Source: Juglans regia (lineage: Eukaryota > Streptophyta > Magnoliopsida > Fagales > Juglandaceae). From it: a DNA stretch of 64,000 bases. The stretch covers positions 8,873,485-8,937,484 of the forward strand of contig NC_049909.1 of NCBI RefSeq assembly GCF_001411555.2, written 5' to 3'. Shown piece by piece: positions 1 to 11,819 of this stretch (the stretch's first letter is position 1; every line of letters begins with the position of its first letter). The position numbers and the translations under genes were made by a program. Under the pieces are notes generated by a model, which searched no databases, was not told the DNA's origin, and saw only the letters and a program-made list of their open reading frames with translations.

Positions 1-115
1 GGAATCCTTTTACTTATGCAAAGACGAAACCGATGTAAAAGACAAAGAAATGAAAAAAAAAAGAAAAAAGAAAAACAAAAATGGTCCTCTTTCGGGGCAT
101 GATCTTGGACTGAAG

Positions 116-444
116 TGTTATGGCTCCAATTAAATTGGGCTGGGCTTGATGGGCTTCTATTAAATTGTTATCTTTTATTTTTGTGTTAAAGTAGTTTAGT
201 GGCATGGGCCAGTTAATGTGGGTTAAAAATGGCACATGGCTTTAGTTAGTGGCTACCGAATTAAGTCATCTTCTTCCTTTATATGAAGAGGAGGGTCCTT
301 GTTTTGGAGATCTGGAAATATTATGAATGTGTGTTGTTTTCTTTTGAGAGTAATTGGGGACCTCGAATATCCCAACGCGTAGCTATTATCATCATCTTCC
401 TTATTCTCGATTCTCTCGTATTGTCTATATTACTATTCTTTTTA
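116..444 (+). repeat. Left LTR (5' part) of the outer retrotransposon
   Basis: It aligns with 12902-13230 along its length, including a shared segment from the stretch CCGAATTAAGTCATCTTC to the pyrimidine-rich end. It continues at 1206-1219 after the nested insertion. A TATATGAAG motif lies near 281. The ORF-like reading at 283-486 runs out of the LTR into the insertion and is not considered a gene. Confidence 0.75.
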
Positions 445-1196
445 GAGAAACACTATGTACAACCGCCCTGCAAAACTACTGTGTAACTGACTGAAGTAGC
501 AAGTTGCCACATCATCACCAGACAGAAATAAAAAATAAAATGAAAATCAATTGAAGAAGAAAGCATTCGACTGAACTAGCATTAACACTTCACTCAGGAG
601 TGAAACAGAGAACTAAGAAGTCCCCCATTTCTGCAGAGCATTTCGAAGGACTAAAAAATGCTCAAATCCATTTCTGCAGAGCATTTCGTATGTCTTTTTG
701 GGGTCCGGAATCTCAATTTGTGTATTATATATAGGTTGGGAGTTGTGGCCAGCCAATCAGATTTAGAAACGTTGTAACATCTCATGGTTATCATCTTCAG
801 AAACAACTTCACATGACAATAATACTTTTGACAGCTTTTTAGTTATGGGGATCTGACCTAATTGCATAGAAACGCATGAAAGAGAGCACATAACCAAGAA
901 TGAGGGAGGGAACCATTTGGTGGGTGGTCGGCTGCTGGCTATGAATAAATGTATAGTGTCGCTAGCTTTAACAGAGTCGAACGCAGAAGAAATGTTGAAG
1001 GGACAGACAAAGAAGGAAAGGGGAAGGGGGAAGGAAGAAGGGACCCAAATGAGAGAATTGTCAAAACGGTGTGTTTTGATTTAATTGAAACACACCGTTT
1101 CAATTAGAGAAGGGACCCTACATGATACTACTGATTTCCATCTCCCTTCAAATGAAACACACCGTTTGCAAAGGTCGGTTGCATTAAGAATTTTTC
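445..1196. mobile_element. 752-bp insertion in the left LTR, flanked by a 9-bp duplication
   Basis: The 9 bases TTCTTTTTA occur immediately before (436-444) and after (1197-1205) this block, and removing the block restores an LTR matching the right copy. A 9-bp duplication is typical of Mutator-like elements, but the ends (GAGAAACAC and AATTTTTC) are only weakly inverted, so the class is uncertain. Inside, AAACGGTGTGTTT (from about 1063) and AAACACACCGTTT (from about 1088) form an inverted repeat, with a further copy of the second arm near 1155. There is no convincing coding sequence. Confidence 0.6.
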
Positions 1197-1219
1197 TTCT
1201 TTTTATTGGGTTCATTACA

Positions 1220-1709
1220 AGTGGTATCTAGAGACACCGATCTTGCCATAGAGTTGAGTAATGAAGAACTTAAAGAATGTTTTCAGAATTATCATCGTGC
1301 ACTATATGATGATTTCTATAGAGATCCTTGCCAAATGGTGCTTACAATGAAGTCTTCCAAAGATAAAAACCTAAAAATTTTGGTCTATTCTTCCTTCACT
1401 ATTTACTATGCGAAGCTCAATATTGAATATGCTTATAGGAGAAATAACTATCTGTTGGAGCAACAACAAGTGAGTCATGGAGGAGTTGTTCTAGAAGATG
1501 ATGTTATGTTGATAGGGACGGCAATATTTGACGATGAATATGTTGTTCTTGATATGCAGAGTGAAGAATCCGAATAAAAAAAATTCAAAGAAGTGACAGA
1601 AAAAATGATAGAAACTCAAAAAGGGCTAGGGAACGAAGTGAAAATGGATTTTCTCTTCACTCCTGCGAGGGTAGATCTGGCTGTAACTCCTGATGATGCA
1701 GAGCCCATC
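1220..1709 (+). pseudogene. First interior segment of the outer retrotransposon, with an unrecognised open frame
   Basis: It begins with the primer-binding-like site at 1222. An open frame of 123 codons runs to 1577 but starts only at a TTG inside the LTR; its first ATG is near 1336. The peptide is acidic towards the C-terminus and matches no family I recognise. A gag-like remnant or a host-gene piece are both possible. The segment ends at the CCATC target site of the first solo LTR. Confidence 0.3.
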
Positions 1710-4700
1710 TGTAACAGCCCGCTAGAAATTCATTGGTGGAATTTCTATTGACTTTAGGAATCTCGTAAAAACTCCATAAGTTTTTATGAATCGACCAATC
1801 GCATAGGTTTTAATCTATCAACATAGTTAGTGTTATCACTCACTATGGTGCTAGAAATATGAGTTTTATTTATTTGAGATAGTTAGAAGTGTTAGAATGC
1901 ATTATGGTCCACGCCATTAGACTCAGTGGATTATTTAGAATTTTATGGCGCAATATCCTATTTTCATAATTCTGGACGAAACGTCTGTTGGAAATTGTGA
2001 AATTATTTTTAGGGATACTTCGAGGTTAAATTTCGGTAAAAGATTTTCACTATAAGTTAATATGAATATTTAGGAATTTTTAGTACTAAGTTTATGATTC
2101 ACTTTTTCGAAGTGAATAGTAACCTCGGTAAGCGCACCAATTGCAGTGTTTCGAAATCACAGTGTGGAATGTCCAAATTGGATTAGAGAAGTTTTATTTG
2201 GACACTTGGCAAGATCTTAGCCACACTTAGTGAATAATTTTAGACACTTGGCACCATAAGGAACGTTTGTTGGATTTGAAGGAATCAAGGTGTGAGATCA
2301 TGTCGCTTAAGCAAAACTTTGTTTCATCTGCTCAACCAAATTGTGCCAGATCAAAGAGGTTTTCAATCCTAGTGAAACCCTAAATGGTGGGAATCCAATT
2401 GAAAGTCCAAAAGCTTTGTTGAAATCGAAACCCTAAACGGTTTCCCCAAAACCCTAAAGTTGGCCTCTAAACATTTTCTAATCCGATTTCTAGCATTGTG
2501 TTTAATCACTTGATTAAATCACTTCCACATGCTATTAATCCTTCAAATTTGTGTTAGAACATCATTATCCAACCTTGTTAACCTTGAAAAATTGATTGGG
2601 CCAAGTGATATTGGATTTGGGCTTGATAGCAACTCAAACCCTCTTTAAACCCCAAATTTTAGGCCCATTCGGTTTAGGCCCTTTAAGGCCCACGAATTTG
2701 GTCACCATAGGATTGCTTCATGGCTAAGTTTTGTACCCCCACTTGGCTGGCCAGATCTGTACAAGAAGAGCCTAGAAGGTTCTTGAAAGACTTAGCTAAA
2801 GGGCCACCTCACTCTTTCACTCTCACACTCCACCTTGAGAAAAGATCTTGGTCTGATTTTTATGAGAAGAAAAGGCCAACACTCAACCATTCATTCAGTC
2901 CTATCACTTTACATAGCTTGTGTAAGAAGCTCTTCAGTCCACTTCCCACGAAAAGCAACTCTCCTTTACACTTTTCCTTCATAGAACACAAAAGACACTC
3001 TCGGACAGTTTTTCGTACCTCTTTTGAATGCCTGTTTCGAAGCTTTTGTAAGTGTTTCCTCGCAATGTTTCCTTCATGAAAGTTGTTTCTTTTGGAGTCT
3101 AGTTTACGTGGATATCTTATTTGTTCCATTTGGAGATCATTTGATTGGTAAAAAGTTGTTTAGACCCCAGAAAGGTTATTCTGGGCGATAAACTGGAGAG
3201 TGTGTTATATTTTGGAGTTTTTGACCAAGCTAATGAATAGATCTTGGTCCGAAATTTTTATGGAGTACTGTTAACATGTGTATATGATTATTGGTTGAGG
3301 ATTTGTTGCATGATTAAAAGTTTTGGTGAAATATTTTCTTAGGTCTAGAAACTTAGAAACTGGAAGAGGAAAAACAGTTTCTGTTTTGAGAAAGTTTAAA
3401 TCTTTTATGGTTTAATCTTATTCCAATGGCTTTGATATTTTTATTGGAAGATCCTAAGCATCTTATATACATGTTAGAATGTTATTTTGAAGATATTTGA
3501 TGTTAGTTTCGAACATATGAAATTTTATGGAAGGAGATATTCGGTTAGGCCAAAGTGATGATGTTCTTGGCTAAATTTATGTTTTGGTTGATGTTTACCC
3601 ATGTGATCTTGAGTTTGAAGCTTGGATCTGTTTTAGGACACCTTTTTGAACCATGTGATGTTTTGGTTTGAAGATCACTTCTTTATAAGTCATGGATCAA
3701 GAGGTTGATCAAAACAAGTTAGAAACAAAATTCTGTTTTGAACTTAGAAGAGAAACCAAAAAGTTCAAGTATGGTTTTAGTGATTTTGATGACTTTTGTT
3801 CATGATTCAAAACATTATTATTCTTAAGAATATGTTATGAGTGTAGTAGAAGAAAAATTTTGGTTTAATCATGAGTTTTGAGATTTGAAAGAATTACAAC
3901 AAAAAGCAAAGGAAATAGCCTTTGTAAGTTTCGGCCATATAGAGTTTTGATGGTTGTGTTTAGTTTTAAATTTTTATGAATTGATATTTGAGTTTAGGAC
4001 AAAATTTACATAAGGTATGTAAATTTTGGTGATTTTTGAAGTTATGATGCAAAATCCTTAAGTTAGGGGTAAAATAGTCATTTTCCCACATGTAGAGGGT
4101 AAAATGGTAATTTTACTCTAAGTTGATATTTTTCCATATTCCTAATTGTTAGTGATTAAGTTCTAATTTTTAGAAATCACTACTTTCAGTTTCCCGTGAT
4201 CGCACTTGAGTTTTGTCTCGAAGCGCGAAGATCGAGGTAAGTTAGCTTTTAACTTACTATCAATTTAATGTGTATGTGTGATAAGTAAGGGAACTAAATT
4301 GTATGTATGCATGTTATCATATGTGCCATGCCAAGTCATTATATATTTATCTGTTACACATAATTTATTCTGTCATGAATTATTCATCTGTTACACAAGA
4401 TATTCTGTCACGTATTGCTATACATGCTATACATTGCAAGTATGTCATGTTAAGTTATGTATGCCATCTGTTACATGTATTTCTTGTCATGTAATATTCA
4501 TTGTCACATGTTACGCCACGTTAAGAAATGTTGTCTGTTATATGGTATGCCATGTTACGAAATGTTGCATGTTACATGTATGACATGTTATGAAATGTTC
4601 TCTGTTACATTTATGTCTCGAAGTATGTCATGTCTGTCGTCCTACGTTCATGTCACGTTATGTTACGTCAAGATTTCTGTCTTTTATGTCACGTTCATGT

Positions 4701-6094
4701 TACGTCACGTTACGAAATGTCATGTCTGCCAGTTAAGTCATTCATGTCAATCACGACCCTAAGCGCTAGGATGGGGTAATATCCTAGTGGAACTCCTTTG
4801 TTCACGCTGGAGTGTCTAAATAGGTGTGAAATTCCCTGGGTTGACGAAGTACAGTCAACAGGTTGCGAATGGGGCCTAATTAGCTGGTCACCGGAGCGCG
4901 CCAGGCACTAACGCCGATGGTGCCACACATTATGTTATGTGTGTCCACAGCAAGTGTGGCACAAACAGATAAGTCATGGGGCCACAACAACTGTGGAGCA
5001 TACTCATACACTACGTGAGACACAGCAATTGTGACACGTAGAATACGTGGGGCCACAACAACTGTGGAGTACGTATTAACGCACTCACAGCTGGTATAGA
5101 CACCTGTGATGTGATGCGGTAATCGGCAGGGACACACGGCTCAAGGGGACCTGTGTAGCACCCATATGGTCACGTTAATGATTAAGTTTATTGAATAAGA
5201 TTCCAAGTTCAAGTCATGTTTCACGTTATGTTACGTTCAAGTTTACGTTCACGCAATCATGGTAATCCCATGAGACAAGAATATGTTTCAAGTTCATGTT
5301 ATGTTATATTCACGTTCACGTTATGTTCCAAGTTCATGTTATGTTATGTTCACGTTTACGTTATGTTCCAAGTTCACATTTATGTTATGTCATGCTCAAG
5401 TTCAAGTTCAAATTATGCATGTTCATGTTTATGCTATGTTTCAAGTCCATGTTATGTTTCAAGTCACGTTCATGCTAAGCTTCAGTTTCAGTTTAAGTTA
5501 TGCCAGTTATGTTATGTTGTATGTCAAGTTATGCCATGATTACTTATGATTTGATTTTGCATTCATGCTTTTACTGCCATGCATGCATCATTAACCTGTG
5601 TGGAAGTTTCCTGTTAACTTGCTGAGATTTGTAATCAAATCTCACTGTGGTAGTCCCAACTACCATTCCCCCCGAATGGTAGATTTTGTTACAGGATCTG
5701 AAGGAGAATCGGGAATCGACCAACTGGAAACGGTCGACTAAGCGACGGTGCGACGTAGATGGTAATACAGTAGTTACCTCAGATTACTACTTGTATTTGT
5801 GGAGTTCAATCTCCAGCACTCTTTTGATCACAACCATATGGATTAATATTGTGATCTCAGTTGTTTAGTATGTCATTATGTATGAAGTATGTTTTAAGTA
5901 TTTGGGATATTTCGGTTTGGTGCATAGTATTGCTAAAGAAAAAAAAATTATCCGCTGCGAATATTGCATAATGCTAGATGCATGTTAGGAATATTGCATC
6001 TTATATGTCATGAACGGGGGCAGGTAACCTTGTGTTGCATGTCTCGACGCTTCAAATGTCCGTCCGATCCCAAGCGGAATTTGTGGGCGTCACA
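1710..6094 (+). mobile_element. Solo LTR A (4385 bp) of a giant-LTR retrotransposon
   Basis: It starts TGTAACAGCCC and ends GGGCGTCACA, the TG...CA form of an LTR with short inverted ends. The five bases CCATC lie directly before (1705-1709) and after (6095-6099), so this is one complete insertion by itself, not one half of a pair with the similar block at 6635-11017. Contents in order: AT-rich spacer, a Pro/Ser-rich open frame (2720-3079) also present in copy B, a low-complexity zone rich in ATGTTA and CACGTT words (4300-4740 and 5215-5550), and a hairpin-rich segment at 4745-5110. No coding function is supported. Solo LTRs arise by recombination between the two LTRs of a full element. Confidence 0.8.
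4760..5067 (+). promoter_or_regulatory. Hairpin-rich module in solo LTR A
   Basis: Perfect inverted repeats follow one another: CTAGGAT/ATCCTAG (4766-4787), TTCAC/GTGAA (4801-4830) and TTGAC/GTCAA (4841-4857). Next comes CACACAT/ATGTGTG (4924-4943), then hairpins with 5-base loops: CCACA/TGTGG at 4945-4959, at 4982-4996 and at 5053-5067, with a weaker CACA/TGTG at 5021-5033. The first three have structural counterparts in the LTRs at 45259-45350. The function is unknown; an RNA element of the retrotransposon leader or R region is possible. Confidence 0.55.
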
Positions 6095-6099
6095 CCATC

Positions 6100-6629
6100 T
6101 ATGATTCAGGAGGGTCTACAGAAGTTGTACCCAAAGAAGAAAACCCAAACATCCACCAAAACCATGCCCCTTACTCGAATCCATCTGCCGCCTACTCTTC
6201 TCTCCATCAGTATTCCGAGGCATGGCCCGATGCCAAGCAAACATGGAAGACGTTGTCCGATACCAAGGAATGCAGCTGGCTTGGCGTTGCTCACCTCTAC
6301 CTAGGCCTCCATGAGGATACTGTCACTGCGTATAGGAAGGACCTCGTAGCCACCAAAGATGCCGACGAAGCCATCTCCTCCCTCGAAACACCAAACCCTA
6401 GTTGTGGTGCAACAGTGCATGGTGGAGTGGCTGGCGGTGGTAAATCCACACCTCCAAAACCTTCTCCATAGCCTTGGTAGATTTTCTTCTCTGAGCTAGG
6501 TCACATATAAACCCTTGGTAGAGAGCAAAGGCGTCGCCAGTAAGGATAGTGATCTCCACGACATGTTGATGGGCCAGACTTACAATGAAGACCATCTGCC
6601 CGCTGATTATGCTGCGATCCAAGGTATGC
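6100..6629 (+). pseudogene. Second interior segment: HOP/STI1 (Hsp70-Hsp90 organising protein) TPR fragment
   Basis: In the frame starting at 6160 the translation contains YSNPSAAYSSLHQYSEAW and, further on, LGVAHLYLGLHEDTVTAYRKDL. Plant HOP/STI1 proteins carry closely similar text in the first TPR domain, where TPR helices bind the C-terminal tail of Hsp70. The fragment spans about 75 codons (to about 6390), has no start, and the linking helix is corrupted. The rest, to 6629, is unrecognised. It sits between the two solo LTRs but belongs to the interior of the outer element, because the sequence on each side continues the other parts once both solo LTRs are removed. It is almost certainly non-functional. 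Confidence 0.55.
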
Positions 6630-6634
6630 ATGGC

Positions 6635-9600
6635 TGTAACAGCCCACTATAAATTCATTGGTGGAATTTCTATTGACTTTAGGAATCTCGTAAAAATTCT
6701 ATAAGTTTTTACGAATCGACCAATCGCATAGGTTTTAGTCTGTCAACAAAGTCAGTGTTATCATTCACTATGGTGCTAGAAATATGAGTTTTATTTATTT
6801 GAGGTGGTTAGAAGTGCCAGAATGCATTATGGTCTATGCCATTAGACTCAGTGGATTATTTAGGATTTTATGGTGCAATAGCTTATTTTCATAATTCCGG
6901 ACGAAACGTTTGTTAGAAATTGTGAAATTATTTTTAGGGGCACTTTGAGGTTGAATTTCGGTAAACTATTTTTACTATAGATTAATATGAATATTTAGGA
7001 ATTTTTAGTGTTAAGTTTATTATTCACTTTTTTGGAGTGAATAGTAACCTCGGTAAGCGCACTAATTGCAGTGTTTCAAAATCACAGTGTGAAATGTCCA
7101 AATTAGATTAGAGAAATTTTATTTGGACACTTGGCAAGATCTTAACCACACTTAGTGAATAATATTGGACACTTGACACCATGAGGAACGTTTGATGGAT
7201 TTGAAGGAATCAATGTGTGAAATCATGCCACTTAAGCAAAACTTTGTTTCATCTGCTCAATCAAATGGTGCCAGACCAAAAAAGGTTTCAACCTTAATGA
7301 AACCCTAAATGGTGGGAATCCAATTGAAAGCCCAAAAGCTTGGTTGAAACCGAAACCCTAAACGGTTTCCTAAACCCTAAAGTTGGCCTCTAAACCCTTT
7401 CTAATTCAATTCTAGCATTGTGTTTAATCACTTGATTAAATCACTTCCACATGCTATTAATCCTTCAAATTTGGGTGAGAACATCATTATCCAACCTTGT
7501 TAACCTTGAAAAATTGATCGGGCCAAGTGATATTGGATTTGGGCTTGATAGCAACCCAAACCCTCTTTAAACCCCAAAATTTAGGCCCATTCGGTTTAGG
7601 CCCACTAAGGCCCATGAAATTGACCACATTAACATTGCTTCATGGCTAAGTTTTGTACCCCCACTTGGCTGGCCAGATCTTTACAAGAAGGGCCTAGAAG
7701 GTTCTTGAAATATAAAGCTAAAGGGCCACCTCACTCTTTCACTCTTACACTCCACCTTGAGAAAAGATCTTGGACTGATTTTTATGAGAAGAAAAGGCCA
7801 ACACTCAACCTTTCCTTCAGTCCTATCAGTTTCCATAACTTGTGTAAGAGGCTCTCCAGTCCACTTCCCAAGAAAGACAACTCTCTTTTACACTTTTCCT
7901 TCATAGAACACAAAAGACACTCTCGGACAGTTTTTCATACCTCTTTTGAACGCCTGTTTTGAAGCTTTTGTAAGTGTTTTCTCGCAAAGTTTCCTTCATT
8001 AAAGTTGTTGCTTTTGGAGTCTAGTTTACGTGGATATCTTATTTGTTCCATTTAGACCCCAGAAAGGTCATTCTGGGTGATAAACTAGAGAGTGTGTTAT
8101 ATTTTGGAGTTTTTGACCAAGCTAATGAATAGATCTTGGTCCGAAATTTTTATGGAGTACTGTTAACATGTGTAAATGATTATTGGTTGAGGATTTGTTG
8201 CATGATTAAAAGTTTTGGTGAAATATTTTCTTAGGTCTAGAAACTTAGAAACTGGAAGAGGAAAAACAGTTTCTGTTTTGAGAAAGTTTAAATCTTTTAT
8301 GGTTTAATCTTATTCCAATGGTTTTGATATTTTTATTGGAAGATCCTAAGCATCTTATATACATGTTAGAATGTTATTTTGAAGATATTTGATGTTAGTT
8401 TCGAACATATGAAATTTTATGCATTCAGATATTTGGTTAGGCCAAAATGATGATGTTCTTGGCTAAATTTATGTTTTGGGTGATGTTTAACCATGTGATC
8501 TTGAGTTTGAAGCTTGGATCTGTTTTAGGACACTTTTTTTAACCATGTGATGTTTTGGTTTGAAGATCACTACTTTATAAGTCTTGGATCAAGAGGTTGA
8601 TCAAAACAAGTTAGAAACAAAATTCTGATTTGAACTTAGAAGAAAAACCAAAAAGTTCAAGTATGGTTTTAGTGATTTTGATGACTTTTGTTCATGATTC
8701 AAAACATGATTATTCTTAGGAATATGTTATGAGTATAGTAAAAGAAAAATTTTGGTTCAATCATGAGTTTTGAGATTTTGAAAGAATTACAACAAAAATA
8801 AAAGGAAATAGCCTTTGTAAGTTTCGGTCCTATAAAGTTTTAATGGTTGTATTTAGTTTTAAATTTTTCTGAATTAATATTTGAGTTTAGGACAAAATTT
8901 TCATAAGGTATGTAAATTTTGGTGATTTTTGGAGTTAGGATGCAAAATCCTTAAGTTAGGGGTAAAATTGTCATTTTCCCACATGTAGAGGGTAAAATGG
9001 TAATTTTACTCTAAGTTGATATTTTTCCATATTCCTAATTGTTAGTGATTAAATTTTAATTTTTAGAAATCACTACTTTCAGTTTCTCGTAATCGCACTT
9101 GAGTTTTGTCTCGAAGTGCGAAGATCGAGGTAAGTTAGCTTTTAACTTACTATCAGTTTAATGTGTATGAGTGATAAATAAGGGAACTAAAGTGTATGTA
9201 TGCATGTTATCATATGTTCCATGCCAAGTCATTACATATTTATCTGTTACACAAAATTTATTCTGTCATGAATTATTCATCTGTTACACAAGATATTATG
9301 TCACGTATTGCTATACATTGCAAGTGTGTCATGTTAAGTATGCCATCTGTTACATGTATTTCATGTAACGTAATATTCACTGTCACATGTTACGCTATTT
9401 TAAGAATTGTTGTCTGTTATATGGTATGTCATGTTATGAAATGTTGTCTGTTATATGTTATGCCAAGTTACAAAATATTGTCTGTTACGTGTACGCCATG
9501 TTATGAAATATTGTATGTTATATTTATGTTTTAAAGTATGTTATGTCTGTTGTCTTACGTTCATGTCACGTTATGCTACGTCAGGACTTCTGTCTTTTAT

Positions 9601-11017
9601 GTCACGTTCATGTTACATCACGTTACGAAATGTCATGTATGCCAGTTAAGTCATTCATGTCAATCACGACCCTAAGCGCTAGGATGAGGTAATATTCTAG
9701 TGGAACTCCTTTGTTCATGCTAGAGTATCTAAATAGGTGTGAAATTTCCTAAATTGACGAAGTACAGTCAATAGGTTGCGAATGAGGTCTAATTAGCTGG
9801 TCACCGGAGCGCGCCAGGCACTAACGCCGATAGAACTACACTTTATGTTACGTGTGTCCACAGCAAGTGGGACACAAACAAATAAGTAATGGGGCCACAA
9901 CAACTGTGGAGCATGAAGTATGGGGTTACAACAACTGTAGAGCATACATTACGTGAGACACATCAATTGTGACACGTAGAATACGTGGGGCCACAACAAC
10001 TGTGTAGTACGTATTAACGCACTCACAGCTGGTATAGAAACCTGATGTGATGCGGTAATCAGTAGGGACACAAGGCTCAAGGGGACCTGTGTAGCACCCA
10101 TATGGTCACTTTAATGATTAAGTCTATTGAATAAGATTACAAGTTCATACATTTCACGTTCAAGTCATGTTTCACGTTATGTTATCTTCAAGTTTACGTT
10201 CACACAATCATGGTAATCTCCTGAGACAAGAATATGTTTCAAGTTCATGTTATGTTATGTTCACGTTTACGTTATGTTCCAAGTTCACATTTATGTTATG
10301 TCATGCTCAAATTCATGTTATGTTTCAAGTTCACGCTCGTGCTAGGTTTCAAGTCCATGTTATGTTCCAATGTCACGTTTATGCTATGTCTTAAGTCCAT
10401 GTTATGTTTCAAGTCACGTTCATGCTAAGCTTCAGTTTCAGTTTAAGTTATGCGAGTTATGTTATGTTGCATGTCAAGTTATGCTGTGATTATTTATGAT
10501 TTGATTATACATTCATGCTTTTACTGCCATGCATGCATCATTAACCTGTGTGGAAGTTTCCTGTTAACTTGCTGAGATTTGTAATCAAATCTCACTGTAG
10601 TAGTCCCAACTACCATTCCCCCCGAATGGTAAATTTTGTTATAGGATCTGAAGGAGAATCGAGAATCGACCAATTGGAAATTATCGACTAAACTATGGTG
10701 TGACGTAGATGGTAGTACAGTAGTTACCTCATTACTACTTGTATTTGTGGTGTTCAATCTCCAAGACTCTTTTGATCACAACCATTTTGGACTAGTGTTG
10801 TGATCTCAGTTGTTTAGTACGTCATTATGTATGAAGTATGTTTTAACTATTTGAGATATTTTGGTTTGGTGTACCCGCTGCGAACATTGCATAATGCTAG
10901 ATGCATGTTAGGAATATTGCATCTTATATGTCATGAATGGGGGCAGGTAACCTTGTGTTGCATGTCTCGACGCTTCAAATGTTCGTCCGATCCCAAGCGG
11001 AATTTGGGGGCGTCACA
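6635..11017 (+). mobile_element. Solo LTR B (4383 bp), second copy of the giant LTR
   Basis: It is highly similar to 1710-6094 from end to end (TGTAACAGCCC to GGGCGTCACA). The five bases ATGGC flank it on both sides (6630-6634 and 11018-11022), different from the CCATC of copy A, so it inserted independently. It carries small indels relative to A, for instance an extra hairpin unit near 9913 and an internal shortening near 8050. The Pro/Ser-rich open frame recurs at 7642-7962, but in-frame changes give no sign of protein-level selection. Confidence 0.8.
9672..10003 (+). promoter_or_regulatory. Hairpin-rich module in solo LTR B
   Basis: This is the counterpart of 4760-5067. The first stem is CTAGGAT/ATTCTAG (one G-U pair), the second TTCAT/GTGAA (one wobble), and the third TTGAC/GTCAA is intact. 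In the following array an extra unit TTACA/TGTAG near 9913 keeps pairing by an A-T change where neighbouring units have C-G. Other units (near 9855 and 9990) have lost a pair. Pairing is therefore mostly, not perfectly, preserved. Confidence 0.45.
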
Positions 11018-11277
11018 ATGGCTGTCTGAGTTCTGCACCCAATTTATTCGAAAAAATGCATAGGTGAGATTTATATTTGGGGATGTTGAAATTTGAGGTG
11101 ATAGAGAAAGGGGGACCAAATTTCTCAGACCTAATTAAAAGTAAACCATTCTAAGTGTAGTCTATTAAGGGGGAGGAAGTCGATGAGTCCAAACCTAGCC
11201 CCAGGCTATATAGGTTTAATAAACCTCCTTCCCTAGACTTGGCTTACACAGAGGGTGATGAAGTTATGTAGAGGGTG

Positions 11278-11736
11278 ATGTTTGTTGACTACATTAATTC
11301 GAGTGTTGTAGTTCCTATAGTTTGGGGTGGGTTAAGTGAAAGAACTGTTGAGACTCTAGAGAATGAATTGTTGGATTGTTATGAGAATGGCTGTGAAGCA
11401 GTAAAACGAAGATGTCCCTTTGATAGAGGAAGGAGGAAAGAAATGGGGGAAACTCAATTTCTAAACCAAGCTTTTTATAATGAGCATCAATTCTTATACT
11501 TTGTATTTGATCCTAAAAGAGGTAGGGAAAAGGATCGGCTTAGAATTTGGTTATTATCCATGCAAGGCTTGTGCACAACCGTGGGAGTTGCTCATACTGT
11601 TGAGCCAAAACCTGGTCTAATGTTAAATGGTTTTATAAACCTCCCTTTCCATCAAAATTCTATCCCCTCTTTATTGTGGCCGTTAAGAGCCAATGTGTGT
11701 TTTCGATGTCAAAGAACAATTACAATGAGAGTCTAA
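11278..11736 (+). CDS. Unrecognised open reading frame inside the outer retrotransposon
   Basis: About 152 codons from an ATG at 11278. The peptide has a charged central part rich in Arg and Lys and ends with a CFRCQRT segment. I do not recognise a family. It lies in the same strand as the flanking LTR element and the HOP and exonuclease pieces, so it may be another captured host fragment or a remnant of an element protein. No promoter or start context supports independent expression. Confidence 0.3.
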   Translation: MFVDYINSSVVVPIVWGGLSERTVETLENELLDCYENGCEAVKRRCPFDRGRRKEMGETQFLNQAFYNEHQFLYFVFDPKRGREKDRLRIWLLSMQGLCTTVGVAHTVEPKPGLMLNGFINLPFHQNSIPSLLWPLRANVCFRCQRTITMRV

Positions 11737-11819
11737 CATACAAGGGTGCTAGTGTTGACCTGTGTCACCATGGAAATATCTGTATCGTGTAGCTTGCACT
11801 TCTAGATGCTATAAATTTG

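Noticed and set aside
2720..3079. 119-codon frame in solo LTR A, also in copy B
   Set aside because: It lies in a solo LTR; copy B is shorter through a changed stop and no domain is recognised. Conservation is explained by recent copies of the same LTR.
4278..4762. Cys/Tyr/Met-rich frames at 4278-4762, 5216-5549 and their counterparts in copy B
   Set aside because: They are produced by a low-complexity run of ATGTTA/CATGTT words open in several frames at once.
4300..5550. Possible CRISPR-like repeat array
   Set aside because: Repeats are degenerate, unequally spaced and of plant LTR origin; CRISPR arrays do not occur in plant nuclear DNA.
1710..11017. One retrotransposon with 4.4-kb LTRs and a 0.5-kb interior
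   Set aside because: Each copy has its own perfect 5-bp duplication, no primer-binding site follows copy A and no polypurine tract precedes copy B.
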